Assembly: GCA_018907035.1 (NCBI GenBank)
Contig: JACCIC010000039.1
Coordinates: 1,006,001 to 1,070,000, forward strand
Length of the DNA stretch: 64,000 nucleotides
DNA from: Sycobia sp. Sy_11
Taxonomy: Eukaryota > Arthropoda > Insecta > Hymenoptera > Epichrysomallidae
Reading direction: 5' to 3'
The notes beneath the pieces were generated by a model that had not been told where the DNA came from, made no database searches, and worked only from the letters and a program-made list of their open reading frames with translations. Positions 24,312-39,159 of this stretch are shown piece after piece. Numbering within the stretch: position 1 is the stretch's first letter; each line of letters opens with the position of its first letter. Both the position numbers and the translations under genes were made by a program.

Positions 24312-27300
24312 CGAGTCATCATGTCCGGGGTCGCGGAAGGGTGAAAAGGGTATTCTTTACTCGAAGCAAGACATTTAGCAAAAATGATTATATATAATAT
24401 ATATTCTGTAGAAAAAGGAGACATATTCTGAAGCTTAAGAAAATGGAGCAATACCCTTGCTGCATCATCTTTTTTCCCAGTTCTATTACTGTTTCTGTTT
24501 TTATCGCTTTCCTGGCACAATGTCTGTCGAACGAAATAACAGAACTCGCGGAAATAATCGAAGACAGGGCAGCCCCGATTGAAAATTTTTGTAAAAAGGC
24601 AATGGACGAAACCAGAAAAGGGTCGTTTGCCGCGCGCTCCGAGTCAGCTTTTTGTGTATATGATGGCTCAGTGAGTCGTGGTTGGGCTCTCGCGCGTAAG
24701 CTAAATTTTGTCCGCGAGACAAAGTAACGTCTCGCTTCCTCGCGAAAATAGTGAAAATAAGCAGTTCTTCAGAATTTCGTTCATTTTTTATTTTTGATTC
24801 GAGCACCAGAAATTTCTACTAATATTTCTATTAATAATAAAACTTCTACTAACCTATTTCTAATAATAATGATTATGAATGATAATGTTATATATAGATT
24901 TAATAGATGATACGTATTTTACTCCAGAACAATTTAAAAATTTAACAGTATTTTACATCATACTAAATCTATTTTTAAAAATAATAATATATCTTTTATT
25001 CAATTTTTGAATGACAAAAAATTTACAAAAAAAACAATGTAATTGCATCGTCTGTCAATATTATGTAATCAATATTATTATTTTTCTTTTTGTTATTTCT
25101 ATAGAAAATTTAGTTTGGCTAAATTTTTTCCCTCATGTACAAGTAATTCGATTGATTCTTATGTTTTGATCAAAATAATAATAATAAGAACATTTTTTGA
25201 CTATTCGTCTGCGAAATTTGAATGAAAAAATTTAGCTATATGCATTCAACTTACGGAAATAGCTCATAGTGACCGAGATCAGAGCATACGTCGTCGGCAT
25301 TTATTGAAGTGCATACACAACTTATATGTTAATAAAAGTCATATTGAAGTGAATATAACCATTCTCCCCCTAATTTCAGCAACATTATATATCACTGAAT
25401 AAATCACGATTATTTCTTCTTTTAAAACTAAGCGCTTCAAACCGGTGTTTTCAGGAAAGAAGAAAATGTTCCTAAGGCTAGTATGAATTTAAGTAGTACT
25501 GATACGCTTCTAGGTAGACAGTAGTATAAACCCGTGGCGGCTCAAGTTTGCGGTCCGCGTAACGGGCGAGCGGGCGGCGCTCCTGCATCCTTTATACTTT
25601 AACAGCGACACTGCGAAGAGGTTTCCGGGTTTAACTATAAAAATGTCTATTATAACGAGTTAAGGGGTGAAATTATGGCGGTCTACGCGTACGCGAGCCT
25701 GTCGGATAAACATTTATTACCAAAAGTATTTATTACAACGGGTCATGGATCTCGATATAAATCCAACAATTTTAGGATTCGTCAAGCCTCGCATTTAATC
25801 TGCTAAGTCGAAAATTTACCGAAGTACGGAAAAAGTTCTGTAGTAGTGCGAAGAGAAAGCTCTTTATTTTGTTATTTGTACTCGATCTCTTTCTCTCTCT
25901 CCCTCTCTTTCTCTCTCTTCTTTCCTCCATTCTCGAGAGATATACAAAATCGAAGAAACGGCTCGATACATAACGTCGAAGCGTACAAATGGTGTTTCGA
26001 ACCTTTATCACCATTGCGCCCTATACAATTGCCCTGGCAGTGTAATGTATACATTCCCTTATTATTCTCGGTTCTTTTACTGTAACGAGTGGCATCTACC
26101 CCTCCTCCGCGAAGAACGACGTAATCATACATCTTATCAACGGTCCATCAATAGTACATTATTGTATATTTATATACAAAGTAGAAGAAAATGCGCGTTT
26201 GAAAAAGCCCCGGTCGAACGACAACGACGAAGCCTTTCCAACGAGACAGCCTTATTCTCGCGACGTAAAATTCCATTAAGCCTCTCTCATTCGCGTGGGT
26301 GGGTGAAGAGAGAGCGGTGACGAGAGAGGTAGGCGTATAAAATGGCAATTTCACGTATAAGCGTAGCGGGCGAGAATTCGAACAAGCTTCCATATATATA
26401 TATATAGCGGAACGCATTTGCTTTCCAACGTGCGAGCATTATTTCCTCTCCACCCCTCCTTCTACTCGCCTACCAAATTACTTTGTCCCGATCACTTTTT
26501 ATCAGCGGCTAATGTTTTATCGAATATAGTGAACCGTAGATTTCTTATGCGAGATTTCGATTGCAGAAGTTTTGACTATTCAAATATACGGGCTCCCGCT
26601 AATGCATTAACGACACCGATAATATTTTAACGATTCGGAACTGTAAATATTATAATTTTAACAATAAATATAATAATTGTGTCTGAGAGAATTCATTTAA
26701 GATTTTACATATAAAGGAAGATTAATAAAGAGGAAGACAAACAGATGTTTAATACAGTATATGACAATAGACTTTGATTGTAAAGACATGCTGAGTAGCT
26801 CATTAACCTTGGCCGCACGGTATATTTACCCTCAACCGCTGCCCCGATTTTTCCTACCGTCTGATTTTCTACAATTAAAGAAGAAGAATTGTAGCTGTTA
26901 ATAAAATTTTGTCGACAATGTATTCGTCTTTTCTGTGTAATAAATATAATTGCTTGTACTGTTCTCTTTCTATTAAAAAAAAAAATTTGTTCGAGCAAAT
27001 CGATGCATCGATGGAACATCACGGAAGCAATAATAAAACAATTTTATTATACAATCGCCTGAACTAGGTCGCAAAATGTTTTTTACAACCTTTATATTTT
27101 ATAATGGAGAGCGAACAAAATCTAACACTTATTGCTTTGAAACATGAATATTGGTTTTGGCGTCTATTTACCTTATTTTTTCTCTCGTTCAACGTCGAGA
27201 ATAATTTTGCCAGCGTACAGAGACGCTTGATTGCATCTAAAACAATCCAGAAAAATGATGGGGGTTGAAAAAAGCGTCGTTCTCAACAATGTGCATAATA

Positions 27301-29829
27301 TCGTACGTCTGCCAATTAAACGTTTCCAAAAGGGGTGGCTGGAGGTGAGGGCGTTAGACACACCATCGCCGCGCGGCGAAACAAATTTATGCGGCTATAC
27401 GAAATCTAAAATTCAGATTCACCCGCTCGGAATAAAGTACGCACTATCGACAGATACATATTTCAGCATTTACTAATACAAAATTTCCATACAAAGCCGC
27501 TCCGCCATGGGGGATGGGGGGGGGGCTCCGACAGAATTGACTTTAAAAAGCATATATATATTCACGCGCAAAAAAAATCAAATACCATCTGTATATTGTG
27601 TACGCACTTTTATAGATGCGCGTGCGTTGTTGGTGTCGTCTGGCTTCAACGAAAGAATTCGACTTTTTTTTTCTGTATATTTCTCTCTTTCTTTCCGCGC
27701 AAATCAGGATGAAAAAGCGAAACTATATAAGGGACAGAGAGATAGGGAGAGAAAGAGAGAGAGAGAGAGAGAGAGATAGAGAGAGAAGAGAGAAAAGGTA
27801 GCGGGGGAGTCAGCAGGGGGGATTTTAAAAGAGTCTCAGGGCTCGCCCGAGTAAATAGCGACGCACGCATCTGCGCCTCGTCCCGGGCTCGCTGCATCCC
27901 AACGGGGTAGGGGGCGGCTTTCCAGGCGAAGTGTATACTTATATATACATAAGCGTTGCGCGCTACTTCTGGGTTGGGAAAGGGTGGAAGAGGGGGGGCA
28001 GATATCTATATATATATATATATATATATACACGGGCACGTTCAACTCTCTCCTCCCTCCGCCCCTCCCTCAGGATTCGGCGCAAACATTTGCCCCGACG
28101 ACGGATCGCGTTCCCGCGCAATATTTACTCTTTCGAGCTCTCGTACATGCAAACAGCTTACTTTCGAGAAACCCGATTATGCCCCTCCGCGCCGCCGCGC
28201 GGATTCGTCTGGCCTATATGGAGCGGCTCTCGCGACTCTCTCCGGAGCGGTCATGGGAGCGTGGCGGTGGGGGGGGGGGAACTTTGAGCCTCGTCGCCGC
28301 GACGATAAAAATCTTCTCGATTTTTTCGAATTCTCTCGAAGCCCGGCCGACTTCTCGTGTCTCACGCGCCCTCTCCGGAGATTTGCGCGTTCGCGAGCAA
28401 ATATATAACGTCTCGAGGACTTTCCGATCGTTCCTCGTAATGCGCTTACGTAAACGAGCGCTCCGCGCGCAATCATTAGCGTAGGGTTGGTAGAGGGGAG
28501 GGGGTGAGTGGGGTTGAAGAAGACGTCGGGAAAATTGATCGATCCCATGCTCGCTCGGCTTCTGTAGCTGCCCCGCGATAAAATCCTCTATTTGGCTTTG
28601 TATCTGTGATCGATAAAGCTCCGAGAGCCGACTTAAGGTATACAATTAGAGTCGCAGAAGCAATTCCGGAAATGGATTGATAGATGTACGTTTTGTGTAA
28701 TCGTAGGGGATTTCGTCGATATTTATGTCGCGTGTGTTCACAAATAAATATCCGAATAATTTGATGCCGACTGCGGTAATGAAAAACGTAATATTGATAG
28801 TATGCCACACCGATTTTTTACTTTGGATTTCAAAATTGTTAATGCATGAGAATAATTTTATGCAAAGAAGATGAATTGCCGCTTGGGTCAAAGGTGCCTG
28901 CGTGTTCATTTGTCTTTCATTAACGATACATGAATTATTAATAGCAGTAAGTGGATGATAATGAAATGCTTATTCCATCGCTTCCATTATCCTGTTTTTT
29001 AACAATTGTTTCACGAAGCACATACCTTCTTTAAATACGAATGTCGAAACTGAGGCTTATTATTTGTAAAAGAACAAAATTTCACTATCGATAGAGCGTG
29101 CAAAATGCTGTCACGGCCTAGTCCGAAGCATTTTTCAAAAATTTCGGTATATTTAAAAGAATTCGATGAATTTTCTATAGTTAACCAGGAAAAAAAAGAC
29201 ACGTCGCGCTCCTACCGTGAGCTCAAGAGTCGTCCCCCTCCTACCCACGCCCCTCGTAAATAACGAATTAGCGATCCGTCGTAACGGCGGCCCGCTAACG
29301 AGGAGCGATTTTTATCACCCGGAACAATGGAGAAATTGTTACGCGTAGCTCGCGCGGGCCGAGGGGCGGCGGAGCGACGCTCTCGCTACGACTGCGCACG
29401 GAAATTACATAACCTCGGCTCACTCGATTACGCAACGTGACGCTCGGCCGTTTAATCTCGCTCAGCGACAAAGTTCACCTGCTTGTTAAGGGCATGGTGA
29501 AGGAGGGGGGAAAGAGGGTGGAAGTATCATAACCGTTGGAGACAGGTGGGAGGGAGGGGGACGAGGCTCACGTGCACGGACACGCGAGCAGGCTTGTGCC
29601 CACCTACTCCGGCGACCAAGAAGAAACTTCATCTTTTTGTTGTTGGGTGGTGCAATGGAAAAGGGCAAAGCTATACGCGAAGTTTTCGATAAGATTTCGA
29701 AACTTCTGATAACTTTTATTATCGATCAATCCTTTTTCCTTACAGTTGTAAACTTGTTCTTTTTTGTTCGTTGATAAAAGTCGTCGAAGACATGGGATTT
29801 TCTGGACTGTTGACCGATTGCCCAGGTTG

Positions 29830-29867
<38 letters not shown>

Positions 29868-30779
29868 GAATAGAGGAAAATTCCTTTCGTCCAGAATCCA
29901 ATTTAATTTAATCTCTTATAGAGAGCGATTACATTCTATGTAGTTATTATTGAATTGGCTCGGCTCCTTTCCCATATTGGAATAGTGCTCCGAGAATAAA
30001 GCTTTATTAAATTTAATAACTCGGTTAATGTTTTAAACCACTCGGCGATACAAAATGAATTACTTACCTATTTGCTTATTCGAAGGACTCTTACTGAGAC
30101 GCGGCGATATCTGGCTTTAACTGCGCTATCGGTGGAAATTCGATATATTCGCTAATGCACTATCAATTGATTTCAGTCGCGACGAGAAATAGTACCTACG
30201 TTATATAAAGGAATTACTACAACGGGATACTTCTGTGAAGTGACTTAGATTTTAGTGGATGAAAGCTAGATTGCACCGGATGACATATCGACAATTATCG
30301 AAAGATACGCTTGACGTATGGATTTTCGATTTATTACTATATCTTTTGAGCGTGCGCTATAGGTATTTCTCAAGTAGATAGTGCCATAATTAACTGAAGA
30401 TAAATGACGTAATAATTCAATCCATCATAAGTGCCCGATAATTCCGAAATCCCGATAATTTGTCGAAAAACTGAGCTGATGTTTCGACCCGATGTACGTA
30501 CTACTATTTATTTATATTGCAAAAAAAAAAGAATATTTTTATCGCTCGGCAACTTATGTATACAGTTATCGACGGGACGGACGGGAGGGGCTGGAATCCC
30601 AAGCACCCGGACCCCCGCCGAACGTTTTCGACTTAACGAGCAACATAGCACGCGCGACAAACTTTTACAAGCGCGCCACTTTCTACCGCGACTCTTATAA
30701 AAGTTTTTCATCCTCGGCAGCGACGAAGACGACCCTGCTTTTCTCAATCGTTATCGTCGTTGGGAAAAAGGGCGCGCGA

Positions 30780-30783
<4 letters not shown>

Positions 30784-30820
<37 letters not shown>

Positions 30821-30895
30821 ATTGCCGAAGGGCATGCATTGCGAGCACGGGTGGGAAGCTTCTTTGAAAACTGGACGCATACCGATGCTGAAGAA

Positions 30896-30942
<47 letters not shown>
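30784..30942. repeat. (AC)n and (AT)n microsatellites close together
   Basis: AC array at 30784-30816 and AT array at 30898-30942, with about 80 bp between them. Confidence 0.95.
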
Positions 30943-30945
<3 letters not shown>

Positions 30946-31139
30946 AAACTATAGGAAACAGTCGGCTATAAAATAATAAGGGCACGATGCGAGCCGGATA
31001 TTCTTTCATGATATATATAAGAATAAAAGAATATAGAGATAAAAACGGGGTAGGCTAAGCGCAACGGATAGAGAACAAAGGTATCGTCTTTGGAACGTTC
31101 TCTTGCATACCTGTATTCTGCTCTTTTATCCTTTTTCTT

Positions 31140-31144
<5 letters not shown>

Positions 31145-31181
<37 letters not shown>
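31145..31181. repeat. (CT)n microsatellite
   Basis: 37 bp of CT repeat preceded by a short C run, continuing as CACT repeats to about 31192. Confidence 0.95.
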
Positions 31182-31185
<4 letters not shown>

Positions 31186-31634
31186 ACTCACTCTTCCTCG
31201 CTTCAGTTCACTCCTAGGTGAGCGCTGAAAAATGGCGCGGCTATTGATACCGGCTGTCTCTTTCCTCACTGGCCCCGGCAGGAGTGGGTAAAATCGCATA
31301 AACCGAAGTCTACCGCAATGACACTACGCTGGAATCATGGGAATGAAGAGGGAAAGAGACCGGAGTCGAGGTAGATGAAGCAGAAGGACGGGGCGAGAGG
31401 CGGTGGGGGAGGCGGGGTCGAATAAAGTTTGCTGTCAGAATGTGATGAGGCGATGTATTTATTTGCCGGAGCCGCGGAAAGCCCTTGAGGGCTGCTTTTA
31501 TTGCGACTGTCGTATCTCCGGCGCGCTTGATTCTCCTCCTCCACTACGTGCCGGCGCCCGCCCACCGGGCTTTTCCCAGCAGGCTCGTCTTCCTCTCAAT
31601 CCCTCTCTCCTACTCCATTTCGCTTGCTCCCTCG

Positions 31635-31671
<37 letters not shown>

Positions 31672-31720
31672 CCTCGCCGTCCGCAAATACACGAACTCAA
31701 ACACACAGTCACGCGCATAA

Positions 31721-31722
<2 letters not shown>

Positions 31723-31767
<45 letters not shown>
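31723..31767. repeat. (AT)n microsatellite
   Basis: 45 bp of pure AT repeat, about 60 bp after a CT array at 31636-31666. Confidence 0.95.
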
Positions 31768-31770
<3 letters not shown>

Positions 31771-31868
31771 CAGACGACCATATCCCGAGTGCGAGAGTGT
31801 ATTCGCTATTGCGTTTAACATCTCGTTTGGTTTGTCCCTTTTACCGTTTATTACTTTCCACCCTTTAA

Positions 31869-31869
31869 T

Positions 31870-31908
<39 letters not shown>

Positions 31909-31909
31909 T
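31869..31909. repeat. Compound (AT)n(GT)n microsatellite
   Basis: AT at 31869-31892 passes directly into GT at 31892-31909. Confidence 0.95.
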
Positions 31910-32443
31910 TAGTAGCACCCAAAACACGCCACCGCTTATCGGCCCATTCTCAGTGACTTTTAAGTAAACGATGCCAGCACTGTCCTTCATTTCGGAGACA
32001 ATGATTTAATATTCTAGATGTCGGGGCGAACCGAATCACCAGACGTATACGATCGCGCGGCTTCTCGGTAGATTTTCGGGGGATATACGTTTACGATGTA
32101 ACGGACGACGATGGTATCCGCGAGGTTTCGAGAACGACTCGCGCACAACGACGGGGATGAAAAGACACCGAGGGAGAGGGCCGGGGTGGTGCTCCTTGGA
32201 AGATCGAGAGGAGAGGAAGAAGAATATAATGCGGCAGTCTCTCATAAAAAGTATCCTGCCGCTGCCCATTCGGGCGAGCCAGTATCCGATTGCTTTATCC
32301 AGCAAAGCCGAGAGCAAATCGTACGGAAAGGTCGGGTCGTCGCGATTGTCATATTGTTGGATTTAGTCAGATGGAACGGGCGGGTATAACGGCCACGGCG
32401 AAATGAGAGTGAGTAAGGGAGAAGGAGAGGGAGTTAGAGCGAT

Positions 32444-32475
<32 letters not shown>

Positions 32476-35400
32476 AGGAGAAGGAAAGGAGAGAGCTAGA
32501 CAAGCCAGTGCTTTTGCGCCGGACAGCGTGCGATATCGATCTCGACGCTTCGGACAGCAAGCGTTTCCGATCGTGTATTCCCTCGGACCTCCGGGCTCTA
32601 TATATACGTTTGTAGAAAATAGCGAAGTAAAGGAGTACTCGGATCCGAAGGCCGAGCGAAGACATTGTTTTCTGCTTCTCTCTTTATACTTTCCTTTCTT
32701 CTTATCCAGTTTCGAATCCAAAAAGAAAAAAAAAATAGAGAAGCAAAAAGTTAGAGGTGACTCGTACGAACGTTGCTTGTTTTGCTCGTAGGTCTCCATC
32801 CTTGTACCGAAAGTGCTCTCTTCTTTTTCAAATATTTATTAGTGCTTATTGTTTTGTTTTCATGCATGTGAAATGCATTCATGGAACGTGCTTTCGCATT
32901 CATAGGAATGTTGCCGATAAGCAATCGCTGTATGTTAGCTTTTATTACATTACTGTTCGAATTTCAGTATAAAATCGTTATTCAAATTATAAGCGTAGTG
33001 CTTAAAAACTTAAAAAGCTGTAGCTTCGATTAGGTATAGCCAAGAGCAAGTATTAAAAGTACTTCAATCAGTGCCGCGTCAATTTTCCGAAGGATACATT
33101 ACACAGTTATGCGAACATGGCGAAAAATCCGACGATTAAAAGACACGTGAAATGTTGCCCCCTTACATTGAGCTGGCAGGGGAGTGTGGGAGGAGGGGGG
33201 CGAGAAAAAGAATAAAAAGAGTTTAGCGCGGACGTAAAGGATAACGGTCGCTTGGGAGCGCAAGCGGAAGGACGAGACACCTTCGGCTAAACGGCCGAAA
33301 AGTTTATAGAGCCGCCGAGCGCCGGGAAGTAGCGCGCGACGTCGACGGCGTGCGAGCGTTCGCCATTTGTAGCGAGCGCGGCCGTAACGGATCCTCTTAC
33401 TCAAAGGGCGAGGCGCGTTTTACCTTTATAGGGCTGCGAGCGAGAGAGAGAGAGAGAGAACGAGAGAGAAGAATTACACGCTCCCCCCCATCCTCCTCGC
33501 TCGTTCCACCACTTTGTTTCTCATCCTTATTACGCGGACGTTGTAACCGGTATCTCGTTATCCTTAACGAGTCATTATCGGTAATTGGCCCAATTTTATT
33601 TAATACGCCCGAGTATTCCTTCAATTCCGGATATTTTTCCGGGACCATACCAGAGGAATTTGATAATTAAACCAATTCTGTAGATAAAGAAAGGAGGGAA
33701 AAAAACGTGGAAAAGCTGGAAATCTCTTCGGGATGTCTGACCAATTAGCATTTTATTCCCGATTTTCAGCCCTCTGGAGAGCTCAGAGCACAGGAGCAGG
33801 CTCAATTTAGAAATTGCTAAAATTCAGGAAGCTTGATAAATTACAAATTGGTTTTATAAAACGAGCATTACGGATGGATGAAAATGAAAAAAATACCGGT
33901 AATATTCGTAAACGAATTGGGAGTGAGGCTCGACCTAACGTGGACTGCGATAAATTTTTATATTTTCTTTGATTAAGAGCCGAGAATTATCTGCCTGTCT
34001 GTTATTCCTAAAAAGAAGCAAAGTATTAATTCGAGTGTAGCTTGTGGATCCTTTTCTAAATCTTTACGCCTTTTTCTTAATTTTTCATCAGAGGCATTTT
34101 ATATTAATTTGCCTTAGTCAGGTTGATAGATACATTAAACGTAAATTGCAAAAGATATTGCAACTTACACAAAGTATTATAAATATTTATTATGAGCTTA
34201 TAGTTAAAGTTGCTAAACATAAACTTTGATTGTAATGGGCTGATTATACCACAGTGCCGCTGCAGTGCAACGATGATCAATAACCTCAGTATAAAATTTC
34301 TGTAGTATAAAATTCTGATACCATTATTAAATTATAGTTCCTCGTCCGAATCCGTCTCATAGGAAGGAACTAGGTTAACAATCCAGCATTTCTCGTGCTG
34401 AAATTCGTTTTAACGGGAGAGGAAGACACTTTCTCCAGATACGCTTTCCAGTACTAAATGCACTCGGATATTTAGTTGCTACACGTCTATCCAGCTATTC
34501 TCATCTATTACGCTCGGCATTCTTCATCCAGGTATATGTCTATATCCAAATATCGATCTTCTTTTCCTTTCCAATGAAGCAGAGGACACGATGCTCGTGC
34601 ATAGGTTTTCGCAAAGCCATTGCTTCGTTTCCATATATAAATCCAGTTACATATAGTTATGTAATACTGAATTCAGATGCTCGCAACACGCTCTTATTGT
34701 CGATCCCATCACGACAACAAGAACCCAGGACGTTTTCAGCTCTTCGGCTCGGCTGAAGTTTCGAGAACTCTTGCAAAGTAATTGCAATGCTTTTGCAAGA
34801 CTTTTGAATTCATGGAACTCAAGCGTAACTTTATGGAAGGGTTCATTTTAACGGTTGACAATCCACTTAGTCATGAAAATCCCGCTCGCGTGGTACGCAG
34901 AACGACGTATTCGACACAACTTCAAAATGCCAATGAGATTTATTTCACTGCATTGGCGATCCGATGTTACATCGCTCCATAAGCTGTCTATTGCTCGAAA
35001 CGTCGTTAAGAATAACACGCGGAACGAGCGAGAAATTCCGGAAGAACGGTACGCTATAAGATACAAGCAGAGGATTGGTCGGGACAATCCATTTCCAACG
35101 TTTGTCGTTCCCCGTGCGCGTTTCAGTTTTCGAATCGGATCCCACCCAGGATGCGACCGGCTTACGTTTCGCCCATCAGCGCGGGGGGGGGGGGTGAGGG
35201 TGGGGAAAAAAACCAAGGCAAGACAAACGAAGAGAACTCTCCGAGTGAGTAAATGCTCCTCGGGGACAACCGTTGCACTGCACTGCCTCCTCCCCCTCGT
35301 CCCGGGAGCTAGAACTTCCCGACGAGGAGGACGACGACGAAGACGACGACGACGACGCATCCTACTCGGACCTCCCCCCTCCCCCTTAACCTCGTTCGTG

Positions 35401-36418
35401 GATGGGAGAGCGCCGTAATCTCCCGCTGGCGAAGCGCTGCTGCGGGGGCGAGCCGGGCGTTCCATCGACGGTCCGACCGAAGCTGCTGTCGGGCTCCTCT
35501 CGCCCCTCCCCCCCCCATCCTTCCCAACAAATCGTTAATTACAATCCCGGGTACACGTGCGCGGAACTTTTGCCGGGTCTCGATCCCTGCCTTCGATGCG
35601 CGGCGTTTGCGGGATTTTCGGAGGGTGACGGAGGGGGAAGCAGAGAGCGGGGGATGTAGCAGAGAGACGCCGAGAAAGGGAAAGGCTTGGTCACGTGTAC
35701 GGACGCCCTCAAGTGGTGGTTCGTTAGAGTTGTTCGACCTCTGTGCTTCACCCACCTAATGTGTTTATACGCTGGCGTGTATATACGTTGATACATATGT
35801 ATACATATGTATATACCATGGCAGGTCTGCTTTTTGACGTACCGGCGATACCACAACGTTTCCGGTTCGTCCGACCAGAGAATATATCACGAATTACATC
35901 AGTGCTTTGCCGTATAATTTGCTTTGCGAGTTGCTAACGCATTTATGTTCCTGCGCTATACAATTCGAATTTTCGATATTTTGCGTTAAGTTTCGATGAT
36001 AGAAGATCAGATGATAGATAAATATTTGTACGAAGATAATATAAAGTTCAAACTAATAGATCCCAAATGCATATATCGCAGCTTCAAAAAGAACATCGTC
36101 AGCTGACCCAAATCCACGCTCCTCAAAATTAGCAATTTTGAGTTCGTTTGTTTTCGGTTTTTTTTTTTGTTTTTGTTTCATATTATTTTTTTTAATACAA
36201 ATGTAGAAAACTCGATACTCTACAAAAGATTGTTTATACGCTCTCCATATCATTCGGGATTTTCTTTGACGCGACGATAATTTATTACTTTAAATGAATA
36301 ATCAGGCTGCATAATATCGACGGGCGAGCGTCACACATATATCATTCAATTTCAAATGATATCGACAGAATTAATTTTCAGTTGATAGAATTGGGTATTT
36401 AAAATACACTAAATCCAT

Positions 36419-36422
<4 letters not shown>

Positions 36423-36468
<46 letters not shown>
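36423..36468. repeat. (AT)n microsatellite
   Basis: 46 bp of pure AT repeat in an AT-rich stretch. Confidence 0.95.
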
Positions 36469-36470
<2 letters not shown>

Positions 36471-36923
36471 TATTATTCGATCCTAATTGACTCCAAATAT
36501 CGCGTGTACGTTTTAATTTATTTGATTCCACGCTCTGGCGTCGATGAGATACAGGCGCATAATATATGGCGCGTTCTCTTGAACAGAATGAAAAATTTTG
36601 TCGACTAATACAGTTATTGTATCCGTAAGCTTCGATACGATCGCACTGGCGCGAAACATCGTCAAGAGTATAGGGTTACGTGGATGCGCGCTCAAAGGCG
36701 TGTCCGTATATCTGTTCGGTCGATACCTGTCGCGTTTGCGATACTTTGAAAACAGACGGTTCCACAACCATATCCATCGCCTATAATACATCGAGTTAAT
36801 TCCCCAATTATACGTTTAACTTTCTTTCATATCGCTTATCGCGCTGTTCATTCTGTTATATATCAGAATAAAATAGAATTCCTCTTCGCGAAGCAGAGAT
36901 CAGCTACGTAGCGTATATGTACA

Positions 36924-36930
<7 letters not shown>

Positions 36931-36977
<47 letters not shown>
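36931..36977. repeat. (AT)n microsatellite
   Basis: 47 bp of AT repeat preceded by a GTATATGTACATATATGT-type degenerate start. It lies at the left border of the CpG-rich patch at 37010-37620. Confidence 0.95.
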
Positions 36978-36984
<7 letters not shown>

Positions 36985-37707
36985 AGATGACATATGGAAA
37001 GGTCAGGGGAGCACGTTCGCGTTTTCGAAGGAATACTCCATAACCTTGCTCGATCGAGCGTAGGGGCCGCACGTACGCCGAAATCCATCAAGCGTGCGGA
37101 TAGAGGACGCCGGAGAGGCAATGGGCGTGGGCGAGGCTGAGGGGGTGGGTTTATCACGCGTGTATCCTCGCGGCATCGTGGCCGGAATATAACTATGGGC
37201 CGTATAACGAAGGATCCCGGACCTCCGTAGCACCGCGACAGCCGCCCGAGTTTCCAGCGGCAGTATCAGCGCGCAGCCGGGCTCCCGGCCGAACGTCCTC
37301 GTTTCTGCCGCGCGTCTCTACCGTACCCCCCCCGCCCTCCACCCCCCTTCACCAACCAACGTGCCGTATATGCGCGCGCCTGGCGGGGAGAAGGGGTTGC
37401 GGAGAAGGCGCACCAGTGGGAGGAGGAGGAGGATCGATGAACTTGGCCGACGCCGCACGTACCGCGGTGTACGAGGCCGAGACGCGCGTATGTGGCGGAA
37501 ACGCCGCGGGAGGAAGGTGGAGGAGGGATGGGGGGAGGAAGGCTGCTGCTACCGCCACAGCGCCGAGAGACGAGGGAGGGGAAACAGAGACAGACGGAGA
37601 GTTGACCCTTTCAAGTGTACTTGACGTTGCACGCGCGAGAGAGCGATCATTAGTCCGCGGCTCCGGTTACTGGATAATTCAAGTCCGCCAGTTATCCGAG
37701 CCATTAG

Positions 37708-37710
<3 letters not shown>

Positions 37711-37744
<34 letters not shown>
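37711..37744. repeat. (CT)n microsatellite
   Basis: 34 bp of CT repeat at the right border of the CpG-rich patch. A GA array follows at 37950-37973, giving an oppositely oriented pair. Confidence 0.95.
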
Positions 37745-37748
<4 letters not shown>

Positions 37749-37942
37749 GTCTCTCACTTCCTCTCGCTCTCTTCCTCAATCTATCTCAATCTCCTCCTAT
37801 CCAGCTTCGTACCCTTACGTTTGTGTCTCGGAACCTCCGGCTAGGAGGTGGAAGGGCGCCCATAACGCCCCGGCAGCCTCAGAAACGTGAGATTATATCT
37901 TGGAATGAGAAACAGACTAAGGCTCAAAGGGAAAGAGAACGT

Positions 37943-37975
<33 letters not shown>

Positions 37976-39114
37976 TGGGAAAAGAGAGATAGTATCATCG
38001 TTTGTCGCTCCTAGTCAGCAAACTGCTTTAATGACATTACGCATCATTGTCATACATTTTACCTGATGAAATTGATATCTGGACTATATTGAATAATTGA
38101 GTTTAAAAACTAAACTACTAGATATTCTAATAAGAATGGATTATATTTGGATATTGCATAAAATTAGAAGAATATAATATGCGCTTGTGTATATATGTGT
38201 TTTATGTACACACAGACGAATGTGAAATTGGGCTAATAAGATCATTGACCGATATACATTTTTAAGTAGAAAATACAATGATAAAAGCGTCAAATTAGAT
38301 GAACAGAAAGAATGATATATAAAAGAGATTTCTGTAAATTTTGGCGCTGCTGAGTTAGTTTTCTTTAACGAGGCGACTGCTTTTTTCCACGATTCTCACC
38401 GTTTCTAATGGGGCTTTTCCACTCGTAACTCGTTTTATGAAGTAATACTATAATATTTTAATGGAACCTTTTCTAAAATTTAGAAAATTTCCCACAATTT
38501 AGTTTATCATTTTAATAATATCAATTCATTTATTATTGCTTTACGGAATCAAATAAATGATTTGAGAAACACCGTTCTTAGCTCGATGTGTACTAACATC
38601 CTCTACGCCTGTCAATATCGTAATTTGGGATATACATATATAAATAGATATAATTATGTCTCTTTTACTTTGGGGAGCATTTGTTATTATTATTATTATT
38701 ATTATTGATTAAATATTTATAATATTTTAATTATAAAATATCCATGAAAAATCATGAAGATCCAGGAATGCCCAAGTATTTTTACTGAAAATACGTCGAT
38801 ATTTTAATTAATGACAAATATGAGATTATTAGTCCTATTCTTGTCTAGGATCAATGACATTTAATAAAATTTATCGTCTCGAATTCAACCATTGTGCATA
38901 ATCTAAATTCTACAGCGTTGCTATGCCAGTTATTACCGATAACTGAAGGAGATATAATTATATATTTGTTTTCTATAGTTGGTTATGAACCAAGGATATA
39001 TGAAATCAGGTATGATGATTTATGTAGCATTGATCAACTTTGGTTTATCACGATGAAGCCAAAAGAGAGTCCATTAGTCTGAATTTAAGCAAATAAGAAA
39101 TTTTCCCATTCCCA

Positions 39115-39159
39115 CATATATATATATATATACTATATATATATTATATATATATATAT
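39115..39159. repeat. (AT)n microsatellite, interrupted
   Basis: About 45 bp of AT repeat with two phase slips (TACT and ATTA). Confidence 0.9.

Larger units (their letters stand above)
18931..27900. other. Non-coding stretch, no supported gene
   Basis: No exon that I can support. AT-rich parts with nothing recognised: 18930-19250, 20250-21250, 22220-23260, 24740-25500 and 26600-27160. GC-richer parts: 19480-20000, 21400-21900, 23560-24330, 25540-25700 and 27780-27920. Microsatellites: GA 19858-19904, CT 21367-21394, alternating GC about 23465-23482, GA 24285-24311 and GA 27746-27790. A 94-codon open frame with a hydrophobic start (24443-24727) is discussed in the findings. Confidence 0.55.

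Noticed and set aside
34848..35465. Overlapping 187- and 205-codon frames on opposite strands
   Set aside because: Arg-rich runs come from a GAC repeat. Both strands are open because of CG-rich composition; no motif on either.
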